Assembly: GCA_947481595.1 (NCBI GenBank)
Contig: CANKHC010000010.1
Span: forward strand, 1-35,061
Length of the DNA stretch: 35,061 nt
Source of the DNA: Fidelibacterota bacterium
GTDB lineage: Bacteria; Pseudomonadota; Alphaproteobacteria; Rhodospirillales; Rhodospirillaceae
Direction of reading: 5' to 3'
Part shown: piece by piece, positions 16,859 to 27,200 of the stretch
How the letters are laid out: every line of letters begins with the position of its first letter
Numbering within the stretch: position 1 is the first letter of the stretch
The notes under the pieces: generated by a model
The model's database searches: none
Told to the model about the DNA's origin: nothing
What the model saw: only the letters and a program-made list of their open reading frames with translations
Position numbers and translations under genes: made by a program

Positions 16859-18122
16859 AATGGTCTTCTTCTTTTACCCTGCGTAAGAGAAGTAAGCCCA
16901 CCAGCAAGAACACCAGCACCGTCGACATGCCGAGACGGTAGCTCCCCGTCGCCAGCGTCACCCAGCCCACCACGGCTGGGCCGGCGAAGGCGGTGACTTT
17001 GCCTGACAGCGCGAACAAGCCGAACATCTCGCCGCGCATGGCCGGCGGCGACAGGCGCGCCATCAATGTTCGGCTCGCTGCCTGGACCGGACCGAAGAAG
17101 GTGCTCATGGCCAGCGCCGCGATCCAGAACGTGGTTTTGTCCGGTGCGGCCATCACCACGCTGGCCGTGACAATCAACGCCACCAAACTCAGCATGATGG
17201 TCGGCTTCGAACCCCAGCGGTCATCCACCCAGCCAAAGAGGAACGCACCCAACCCGGCGGTGACGTTGAGGCTGATGCCGAGCAGGATGACTTCGTCGGT
17301 CTTCATGCCGAAGGTGATGCCGGCATAGACACCGCCCAACGCGAACACCGTGTGCACGCCGTCGGAATAGATCATGGCGGCGACGAGATAGCGGAAGACG
17401 TTGGCGTGATTGCGCACGTTGCGGAGCGAGAGCACGAGTTGCTTCAAACCCTGGCGGACGGCCAGGCTGGCGGGGATGCCCGCGGATTCCGGCTCCTTGA
17501 CGAAGAAAAAGAAGGGCAGCGAAAACACGAGAAACCATACAGCGACCAGCAACGCGGTCGCGCGCACGTGTTCGGCTTGGACAACGTCGAGGCCGAAGGG
17601 CTTTGGGTCGGCCTGGATGAACACGACCAGCGCCAAGACAAGCGAGAGCAAACCGCCGGCGTAACCCACGCCCCAGGCCCAGCCTGAGATGCGCCCCATC
17701 GTCGCTGGTGTCGCGACCGTCGGCAGCAACGCGTTGTAAAACAGCATCGCCATCTCGAAGCCGATGGTGGCGATGATGGCGAAGGTCAGGGCAAAGGGCA
17801 CGTCATCGGGCGTGGGCCGCGCGTACCACAGCATGGCGGTGGCGCCCACGCAGACGAGGGAGATCGCCATCACCCAGCGTTTGCGCTGCCCGGTTTGATC
17901 GGCGATCGCTCCACCGATCGGGCTGAGCACAGCGATGATGACCCCGGCGATAGCCATGCCGAAGCTCCACTGGGCGCCGCCGGTGGTGGGATCGGCGGCG
18001 ATGCCTTGGGCGAAATAGGTCGCGAAGACGAAGGTGACGATGATCGTGGTAAACGCCGAATTGGCGAAGTCGTAAAGGCAAAAGGCGATCACCGGTTTCA
18101 GATCGCGTTTGCCTTCGCTCAT
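16830..18122 (-). CDS. UMF1/Atg22-like MFS transporter
   Basis: Major facilitator protein of 430 residues with about 12 membrane spans. The first span shows the family signature [20 protein letters not shown] (about 15-34), typical of the UMF1 group related to yeast vacuolar effluxer Atg22. Other landmarks are the inter-span loop [15 protein letters not shown] near 70-84 and [23 protein letters not shown] in the second half. Substrates of bacterial members are mostly unknown; amino acids or sugars have been proposed. Its ATG overlaps the stop of the Gfo/Idh/MocA gene (ATGA), so it is the last gene of the DegT/MocA set. The final nine or so codons overlap purH on the other strand. Confidence 0.9.
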   Translation of the reverse strand: MSEGKRDLKPVIAFCLYDFANSAFTTIIVTFVFATYFAQGIAADPTTGGAQWSFGMAIAGVIIAVLSPIGGAIADQTGQRKRWVMAISLVCVGATAMLWYARPTPDDVPFALTFAIIATIGFEMAMLFYNALLPTVATPATMGRISGWAWGVGYAGGLLSLVLALVVFIQADPKPFGLDVVQAEHVRATALLVAVWFLVFSLPFFFFVKEPESAGIPASLAVRQGLKQLVLSLRNVRNHANVFRYLVAAMIYSDGVHTVFALGGVYAGITFGMKTDEVILLGISLNVTAGLGAFLFGWVDDRWGSKPTIMLSLVALIVTASVVMAAPDKTTFWIAALAMSTFFGPVQAASRTLMARLSPPAMRGEMFGLFALSGKVTAFAGPAVVGWVTLATGSYRLGMSTVLVFLLVGLLLLRRVKEEDHSSAGSDASL

Positions 18123-18988
18123 GATGCGGCACCAAGTGCGGCTTCAATGCGCCAGGCGAGTTTCATCACCGCAAGCGCGGCTTCGCCGGTGACGCGGGGC
18201 AAACGTTTGCCTTCAATGCTCGCGATGAAATCTTGCATCTGTGCCGCCAAGGCATCACCCGTGAAAACCATCGGCGGGCCATCGTCCTCCGCCAGACTCT
18301 TGGCAATATAGTCCAGATGCCAGCGATGATCTGCCGCGCTGATGTGAAGATCGCGCAGGCGTTCCGTGGCCACGCGGCTGGCCATGAGGCTGGCGGTCGC
18401 GCTGTCGGCAAACGTCAGCTCGGCTTCGGCCTGATCGCGCGTTCCCGTGGCGGTGACAGTGGTCACGGCCAGCGGCTTGAGGGTGAGAATCGCATCGAGG
18501 TCATGAACCATCAGGTCGAGGACCACGCTGATGTCGCTGACGCGCGCGCTGGCGGGCCCGGCGCGCCGCGCGGTGAGGCGGGTGATGCCGGCGGGCTTGC
18601 GGGCGGCCAGCGCTTCGACCGCCGGATTGAAGCGTTCGATATGACCTATTTGCAGCACCGCGCGGTTGACGGCGGCGGCTTCAATCATCTGCCGGCATTC
18701 ACTTTCCGTCGCGGCGAAGGGTTTCTCCACCAGGCAGTGCACGCCTTTTTTGAGCAGCGGCAGCGCGGTTGGGAAATGCGCGGCCGTCGGCACGGCGATG
18801 ATCGCCGCATCGATGCTGCCTAAGGTCTCAAGGACCGTCGCGCCGAAATCAGTGTGCGCGGCGCGCGCGCGGGCGAGATCTGAGTCGAAGACGCCCGCGA
18901 TGGCGATGCCGCCGTTCTGTGCCGCGCGGAGATGGTTGCGCCCCATGACGCCCGCGCCGATCACCGCGAGCTTGGGCAGCGTCCCCAT
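18119..18988 (-). CDS. Gfo/Idh/MocA-type NAD(P)-dependent sugar dehydrogenase
   Basis: This 289-residue Rossmann-fold oxidoreductase starts KLAVIGAGVMGRNHLRAA, with GAGVMG (11-16) as nucleotide-binding loop. It carries the catalytic-lysine motif VEKPFA (residues 87-92, Lys89) and GHIERFNPAV near 134-143, as in WbpB/WlbA-like enzymes that oxidise C3 of UDP-GlcNAc-derived sugars. It begins 13 bases after the DegT aminotransferase gene and overlaps the UMF1-type gene. With the aminotransferase, the pair could make a 3-amino sugar (oxidation to a 3-keto sugar, then transamination); that pathway is inference from gene pairing. It is somewhat shorter than the ~315-350 residues common in the family. 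Confidence 0.88.
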   Translation of the reverse strand: MGTLPKLAVIGAGVMGRNHLRAAQNGGIAIAGVFDSDLARARAAHTDFGATVLETLGSIDAAIIAVPTAAHFPTALPLLKKGVHCLVEKPFAATESECRQMIEAAAVNRAVLQIGHIERFNPAVEALAARKPAGITRLTARRAGPASARVSDISVVLDLMVHDLDAILTLKPLAVTTVTATGTRDQAEAELTFADSATASLMASRVATERLRDLHISAADHRWHLDYIAKSLAEDDGPPMVFTGDALAAQMQDFIASIEGKRLPRVTGEAALAVMKLAWRIEAALGAAS

Positions 18989-19001
18989 GGCGGCGCCGCG
19001 C

Positions 19002-20153
19002 TTAAGCGACCGCCGTACGAACGGCGGCGATGACGCGGTCTTGGGCTTCAGGGCTGAGGTAAGGATGTATCGGTAGGCTGAGGACCTGCTGCGCCAGGCG
19101 CTCGGTCACCGGCAATCCGCCGCTGGCCACCGGCAGCGCACGGTACGGCGCCTGGGTGTGGATGGGCTTGGGATAGAAGATGTTGGTGGGGATTCCCTGC
19201 GCCTGCAGGGTCGCGGCAATACGGTCGCGGCGCGGTGAGCAAATGGTGTACTGCGCCCACACGGATGTGCAGCCCGCGCGCACTACCGGTGTCATCACCG
19301 CCCCCATGAGACCGGCGTCGTAGCGCGCGGCGACGGCGTTGCGCTCTGCGATCTCCGCATCGAAGATTGCGAGCTTTTCCAGGAGCACCGCCGCCTGGAT
19401 GGAATCGAAGCGGCCGGTGAGTCCGACGCGCACATTCTCGTTGCGGTCGGCGCCCTGGCCGTGCACGCGCACTTGGCGCAGACGCCTGGCGACCTCATCG
19501 TCATCGGTGAACAGCGCGCCGCCGTCGCCGTAGCAGCCTAAGGGCTTCGACGGATAAAAGCTGGTGGCGGTGATATCGGCGCAAACTCCCAGAGGTTTGC
19601 CTTTGTAGTGGGCGCCGAAGCTTTGCGCCGCATCGCCCAGGATCCACATCCCATGCTGCGCGGCAATGGCGCGGATCGGATCGTAGTCGGCCGGCTGACC
19701 GAACAGATCGACCGGCATGACGCAGGCCGGACGCAATCCGGTCTGGCGCGCCACGGCAACGGCGCGTTCCAGGCTCAAAGGGTCGAGGTCGAAGGTATCG
19801 GGCAGCACATCGACGAACACCGGGGTAGCGCCCAAGATCGCGGGCGCTTCGGCGGTGGCGGTGAAGGTGAAGGACGGCACGAAGACCGCATCGCCACGGC
19901 CGACCTCGCGCGCCATCAGCGCCATGACGATGGCGGTGGTGCCGCTGGAGCAGCTGATCACATGCTTCGCCCCACAGCGCGCGGCGAGCTTCTTTTCCGC
20001 CTCGGCGACTTCCGGGCCCATGATGAAACCGCCGTGGGCGAGCACGCGGGCGATGGCTGCATCCATGCGCGCGCCGATGCGGGCGCGCTGCGCTTGCAGG
20101 TCAATGAATGCGACCGCCGAAAGGTCGAGGGGAGCCGTCGCCGTATCACGCAT
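19002..20153 (-). CDS. DegT/DnrJ/EryC1/StrS sugar aminotransferase
   Basis: PLP-dependent nucleotide-sugar aminotransferase of 383 residues. Visible are the cofactor-phosphate segment SCSSGTTAIVMAL (68-80), VPSFTFTATAEA (92-103), the PLP-contacting Asp174 and Gln177 in LGDAAQSFGA, and the Schiff-base lysine Lys203 in SFYPSKPLGCYGDGGA. The family transfers an amino group from glutamate to a keto sugar; close relatives include WbpE/WlbC, which work on 3-keto UDP-sugars made by Gfo/Idh/MocA partners. The following gene is such a partner, 13 bases on. The product is probably an amino sugar for surface glycan. No clear ribosome site precedes the ATG. Confidence 0.93.
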   Translation of the reverse strand: MRDTATAPLDLSAVAFIDLQAQRARIGARMDAAIARVLAHGGFIMGPEVAEAEKKLAARCGAKHVISCSSGTTAIVMALMAREVGRGDAVFVPSFTFTATAEAPAILGATPVFVDVLPDTFDLDPLSLERAVAVARQTGLRPACVMPVDLFGQPADYDPIRAIAAQHGMWILGDAAQSFGAHYKGKPLGVCADITATSFYPSKPLGCYGDGGALFTDDDEVARRLRQVRVHGQGADRNENVRVGLTGRFDSIQAAVLLEKLAIFDAEIAERNAVAARYDAGLMGAVMTPVVRAGCTSVWAQYTICSPRRDRIAATLQAQGIPTNIFYPKPIHTQAPYRALPVASGGLPVTERLAQQVLSLPIHPYLSPEAQDRVIAAVRTAVA

Positions 20154-20380
20154 AGAAAGGAAGATCCTGTTTTAAGGAAAAGAGCGGAAAGTCCGCGGGG
20201 ACCGAGGGGGTGAGGCCCTGTTGATTGATGGTGTTGCTCGACCCTAAACCCTGGCAACAACGCTTGCAAATGGAATGGGTTGCGCCTCGGACTGGGCCCC
20301 CTGAGCCCTGATCGCCGCTCGCCTGGACAAGCCCGCCGCTTGGGGGTTTAAGTGGGGCAGACCCATGAGCCGAGGCCCCT

Positions 20381-22183
<1,803 letters not shown>

Positions 22184-22191
22184 GAGCAGGA

Positions 22192-23097
22192 ATGGGATTC
22201 GATCAAGCCGTTGCGCGCTACGAAGCCGGTGACCGTGCCGCCGCCAAAACCGCCGCGCAGGCGATTTTGAAGAAAACACCCGGAAACGCCGACGCGCTCA
22301 ACCTGTTGGCGGTGATAGCCCAGGACGAGGGCTTGCAGAGTGAAGCCGAAGCCTTTGCCCGCAAAGCCGTCGCGGCAGCGCCGGGCAATCCGCTCTATCT
22401 CAACACCTTGGGCAACGGGCTGATGGCGCAAGGGCGCAGCGCCGAAGCAGTGGAGGTTCTCGCCCAGGCACATGCCGCCATGCCAAAGCAGGCCGACATC
22501 CTGTTCAACCTCGCCAATGCCCAGCGCCAGGCGGGCCTGTTCGATGCCGCCATGCAGAGCTTCAAAGGCACCGCCGACCTCAGGCCAGGCCACACCGGGG
22601 CCTACAACAACATGGCCCTGATGTTGAAATCCATCGGCGACATCGAAAGTGCGGCGACCATTCTCATCGAAGCCATTGCCCACGCGCCCAAATCCGCCGA
22701 GACGCGCTTCAACCTCGGTAACGCCATGCACATGGCCGGGCGCCTGCCGGCGGCGGAGGCAGCGTTCCGCAAAACCATCGAGCTCAACCCGCGCCATGCC
22801 GAGGCCTATGTGAACCTTGGCGTGGTCTTAGCGGAAGGCGGGCTGAAGGAAAAAGCCGAAGAGTCTTTCCGCAAGGCGATCACGCTCAATCCAAATCTCG
22901 CCCAAGCTTACGTCGGCCTCGCCGATCTGATCGACGACGGCACCCTCGACGCGGTGGCCCATCGCCGCCAGGTGCTGGCGATGAAGCCGGAGCTCGCGGC
23001 GATCCCGATCCAGCTTGCTCATGTGCCTGCACTACGCCCCAGGCGTGTCGCGCGCGGAGCTGTTCAGCGAGCACGTGGAATTCGGCAAACTCCATAA
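22192..23097 (+). CDS. TPR half of a frameshifted OGT-like glycosyltransferase
   Basis: The product is a run of tetratricopeptide repeats from residue 1 to about 265: for example EAVEVLAQAHAAMPKQADIL, SAETRFNLGNAMHMAGRLP and HAEAYVNLGVVLAEGGLKEK. Each 34-residue unit has the usual A-x-x-x-L-G-x-x-x-x pattern. After LAMKPELAAI (about residue 271) the frame turns into Arg/Pro-rich sequence unlike TPR and stops. The catalytic half continues in the +1 frame. Removing one C from the CCC at 23004-23006 would join the halves through AIRSSLLMCLHYAPG, the expected link. Start ATG follows AGGAG; the gene begins eight bases after the ABC exporter. It is either a broken gene or an assembly indel; if real, a free TPR protein would be made. 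Confidence 0.85.
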   Translation: MGFDQAVARYEAGDRAAAKTAAQAILKKTPGNADALNLLAVIAQDEGLQSEAEAFARKAVAAAPGNPLYLNTLGNGLMAQGRSAEAVEVLAQAHAAMPKQADILFNLANAQRQAGLFDAAMQSFKGTADLRPGHTGAYNNMALMLKSIGDIESAATILIEAIAHAPKSAETRFNLGNAMHMAGRLPAAEAAFRKTIELNPRHAEAYVNLGVVLAEGGLKEKAEESFRKAITLNPNLAQAYVGLADLIDDGTLDAVAHRRQVLAMKPELAAIPIQLAHVPALRPRRVARGAVQRARGIRQTP

Positions 23098-24235
23098 GAA
23101 CCCCAAGGCGCCTGCCTTCAACCCGAAGCACGACCTCGCGCCCGGCAAAAAGCCGCGTATCGGTTTTGTCTCCGGTGATTTCCGCTTTCACGCCATGCTG
23201 TTCTTCGCCCTGCCGCTGATCGAGGCGCGGGACAAAAGCGCCTTCGAAGTGTTCTGTTATTCCACCACCACCAAGACCGATCCCTACACGCCTGACTTCC
23301 GCGCGGGCGCCGACCACTGGCGCGATGTGCGTGCGTTGTCGACCGAGGCGTTGACCCAGGTGATCGTCGCCGACCAGATCGACATCCTGATTGATCTATC
23401 GGGCCACGCGCCTCACAACCGCTTGCCAGTGTTCGCCGCCAAGCCCGCGCCCCTGCAGGTCGCTTGGGGTGACTATGTCGACACGCGCGGGCTTGAGACC
23501 ATCGACGTGCTCTTGGGTGATGCCATCCACACCCCCGCGGAGGACGACAAGTACTTCACCGAGCGCGTGGTGCGCTTCGCGCCGGACTACGTCGCCTACC
23601 GGCCGCCGCACTACGCTCCGTCGGTGAGTGCCCGGCCCACTAGCGCGCCGATGGTCTTCGGCACCTTCAGTGAAGTGACCAAGATCGGCTCGGAGTCGAT
23701 CCGCCTCTGGGCGGCGGTGCTCAAAGCCGTTCCTGAGTCGCGCATCCTGCTCAACGGCTACCTGCTGGCCGATCAAACCCGCCAGGGCAACATCATCTCG
23801 GCCTTTATGGACGAGGGCATCTCGAACGAACGTGTGATTTTCAAAGATGGCGGCTTGCACGCCGCGTTCCTCGCGCAGTATGCCGAGGTCGACGTGATCC
23901 TCGACACCGCTCCTTACTCAGGCGGGCTGACGACCTGCGAAGCCCTGCTGATGGGCGTGCCGGTTATCACTGTCGCCGGCGACCGCTTCTGCGGCCGGCA
24001 CGCCGCGGCGCATCTCATCAACGGCGGTTTTGCCGAGGGCGTACTGCCGTCGCGCGACGACCTGGTGGCCAAAGCGAAGGAACTTGCCGGCAATCGCGCC
24101 AGATTGGCCGAGCTGCGCAAAACCTTGCGACCCAAGCTGCTGGCCTCGCGTCTGTGCGACGTCGAAGCTTTCGCGAAGGACTTCTACGGGGCCTTACGGA
24201 CGGAGTGGAAAGCTCTTTCTAAGAAGAAAGGCTAA
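23015..24235 (+). CDS. OGT/SPINDLY-type glycosyltransferase, catalytic half (frameshifted)
   Basis: This ~406-residue segment is the GT41 catalytic region. It includes LMCLHYAPGVSRAELFSEH, the conserved RIGFVSGDFRFHAM with the active-site-region His, DILIDLSGHAPHNRLPVFA, PAPLQVAWGDYVDTRGL, and the UDP-sugar-binding C-terminal block DTAPYSGGLTTCEALLMGVP followed by VAGDRFCGRHAA. Such enzymes add a sugar (often GlcNAc) to Ser/Thr of proteins, with TPRs choosing the target. Here the TPRs are in another frame. No ribosome site precedes the nominal TTG at 23015 (ATG at 23021 is an alternative), so separate translation is doubtful. Catalytic landmarks appear intact, pointing to a recent break or a sequence error. 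Its stop interlocks with that of the converging glutamate dehydrogenase gene. Confidence 0.85.
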   Translation: MLMCLHYAPGVSRAELFSEHVEFGKLHKNPKAPAFNPKHDLAPGKKPRIGFVSGDFRFHAMLFFALPLIEARDKSAFEVFCYSTTTKTDPYTPDFRAGADHWRDVRALSTEALTQVIVADQIDILIDLSGHAPHNRLPVFAAKPAPLQVAWGDYVDTRGLETIDVLLGDAIHTPAEDDKYFTERVVRFAPDYVAYRPPHYAPSVSARPTSAPMVFGTFSEVTKIGSESIRLWAAVLKAVPESRILLNGYLLADQTRQGNIISAFMDEGISNERVIFKDGGLHAAFLAQYAEVDVILDTAPYSGGLTTCEALLMGVPVITVAGDRFCGRHAAAHLINGGFAEGVLPSRDDLVAKAKELAGNRARLAELRKTLRPKLLASRLCDVEAFAKDFYGALRTEWKALSKKKG

Positions 24236-27200
24236 CCCGTCGTCATGGCGCCCAGCTGGCGATTGGCGACTGTCAGCATCGAGAGGCTGAGCGAATCCGC
24301 CGCTTTCACTTCGGCAAAGACCTGATCGTAGCGGTCGATGCGGGCCTTGTTCTCTGCTGCCCACTTCTCCACCGCGGCTTCCGGCTCCGCCTTCTTGGCC
24401 GTCGCCGCGATTCGCTGAGCCAAGGTGCGCTGGTGCGCGAACAGCTCCTCGATCGCCGCCGAGACCGCGAGCTTGTCCCAGTGGCTCAAGGTAGCGAAGG
24501 TCTCGGCGCGCGCACGCAAGGAGCCCAGGCCGAAGCGATCGCCCACCAGATAGTAGAGCTTCGCTGCTTGCGGCACGGTGAGTTTGCTGGCTTCGGCAAT
24601 GACGGTGATGTCGTTGGCGGCCGCCAGGCGGTAGAGCGAGGCGACTTCCATGGCCAGCTTCGCCGGAACCCCCTTCTCCTGGTAGAGGGCCGCCTGACGT
24701 TTGACGTAGGTCGCAACCTCATCGGACCAGACCTGCTGCAGGCACTTGCGCAAGGCATCGACGTTGGGCTTTAGCGCCGCGATCTGCTTGGACATGTCGA
24801 TGGGCGAGGGCAGGTGGCGCAGCATCCACAGTACGCTGCGTTCCAGCATGCGCCCCACTTCAAGGAGCATCTCCATCTGCACGGCGGCCGGGACCTTGTT
24901 GTCGAGGTCTTCGATCGCTTGCCAAACCGCGCGCAGGCCGTAGGCCCCTTCGGTGACGGCATAGGCGCGCACCACCTCGACGGGACCGAGGCCCGTGCGC
25001 TCCATCAAAGTGATCAGGAAGGAGGGGCCGACGCGGTTGATGAAGCTGTTGGTCAGAACCGTACCGACGATCTCGCGGCGCAGTTTATGGCGCAGGATGG
25101 CATCTTTGTATTTCTTCTGGAGTGGCTGCGGGAAGTATTCCAGCAGGTCCTGCTCGCCGATGTCGCTGTCGACGACGTCGCTGTCCATTAGCTTGTCGTA
25201 AAGGAACATCTTGCCGTAAGGCAGGAAGACCGCGAGCTCGGGGCGCGTCAGGCCAAGGCCCGCCGCCATGCGTTCCTGAATCTCTTCATCATTTGGCAGG
25301 AACTCGATCTCGCGGTTGAGCAGGCCTTCGCGTTCGAACAGTTTCATGGTGCGTTGCTGCGCATCGAGCAACTGCACGCCCTTCTGCTGCATCATGCTGA
25401 TGGTTTGGCTTTGCTGGTAGTTGTCGCGCAGCACCAGCTGGCCGACTTCCTCGGTCATCTCGGCCAGCAGCTTGTTGCGCGCGGGCAAGGTGATCTTGCC
25501 CAAGCCCATCTGGACGTTGAGCAGGATCTTGATGTTGACCTCGTGGTCAGAGCAATCAACGCCGGCCGAGTTGTCGATGGCGTCGGTATTCAGACGCGTG
25601 CCGTTTTTGGCGGCCTCGATGCGTCCCAGCTGCGTCATGCCGAGGTTGGCACCTTCGCCCACGACCTTGGCGCGGATCTGGCTGCCGTTGATGCGGATGA
25701 AGTCGTTGGCTTTGTCCGAAGCGTCTGCATGGGATTGCGCCGCACTTTTCACATAGGTGCCGATGCCGCCGAAGAACAAGAGATCGGCCTTAGCCTTGAG
25801 GATGGCGTTCATGATTTCGCCGGGCGTGGCTTCGGCCTTGTTGATTTCCAGCAGTTCCTTGATCTCGGGCGAGAGCTTGATGGTCTTGGCGCTGCGCTCA
25901 AAAATGCCGCCGCCCTTAGAGATCAGCTTGGAATCGTAGTCGGTCCAATTGGAGCGCGGCAGTTTGAACATGCGCTCGCGCTCGGCAAAGTTCTTGGCGG
26001 CGTCCTTGGGGTTCGGGTCGATGAAGATGTGCAGGTGATTGAAAGCGGCCAACAGGCGCGTGTGCTTGGACATCAGCATGCCGTTGCCGAAAACGTCGCC
26101 CGACATATCACCGACGCCGACGCAGGTGAACTCCTGTTCCTGCGTGTTGACGCCAATCTCGCGGAAGTGGCGCTTGACGCACTCCCAGGCGCCGCGCGCC
26201 GTAATGCCCATGACCTTGTGGTCGTAGCCGGCAGACCCGCCGGAGGCATAAGCATCGCCGAGCCAGAAGCCGTATTCGGCCGACACGCCATTGGCGATGT
26301 CGGAGAACGTCGCGGTGCCCTTGTCGGCGGCGACGACGAGATAGGGATCGTCCTCGTCCTTGCGCACCACGTCGATGGGCGGCACGAGCTTGTCGCTGAC
26401 GATATTGTCGGTGATGTCGAGCAGGCCGCGCTGCAACGTCTTGTAGCACTCGATGCCTTCGGCCTGGTACGCCTCACGGCCTCCAACAGCCGGAGGACGC
26501 TTGACGACAAAGCCGCCTTTGGAGCCCGTCGGCACGATGACGGCATTCTTGACCATCTGGGCTTTGACGAGGCCCAAGACCTCGGAGCGGAAATCCTCGC
26601 GGCGATCGGACCATCTAATGCCGCCGCGCGCGACCTTGCCGCCGCGCAGGTGGATAGCCTCGACGCGCGGCGCATAGACAAAGACTTCCACGTTCATGCG
26701 CGGCAGCGGCAGATCTTCGACGGTGCGGCTGTTGAGCTTGTAAGAGGTGTAGGTATTGAAGTTGCCGTCGGCACCTTTCTGGAAATAATTGGTGCGCAAC
26801 GTCGAATCGAGCAGGTTCAGATAGCGCCGCAGGATACGGTCTTCGTCGGCGTTGGTGACGGCGTCGAGCGCTTTGAGGATCTGTTCGCGCAGCCCGGCGA
26901 CTTTCGTGGCACTCGCCTTTGCTTTGGCAGCGGTATTTTGCGCCGGATCGAAGCTGGTGAGGAACGTGTCGACCAGCAGGCGAGCGATGCCCGGATGCGC
27001 CGCGAAGGCGTTCTCGATATAGGCTTGCGAGAACGGGAAGGTCGCCTGGCGCAGGTATTTGGCATAGGCGCGCAGGATGGTGACTTCGCGCCACCCCAAA
27101 TCGGCAAGCGCCACGAGTTTGTTGAAGCCGTCGCTTTCCATCTCGCCGGCCCAAACCCGGCGGAAGGCTTCTTCGATCTCGTCGCGCGACTTGGCGATGT

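Noticed and set aside
20221-20250. TTGATT-18-TAAACC as promoter of the ABC exporter
   Set aside because: The -10 match is weak and spacing is at the limit; not enough to annotate.
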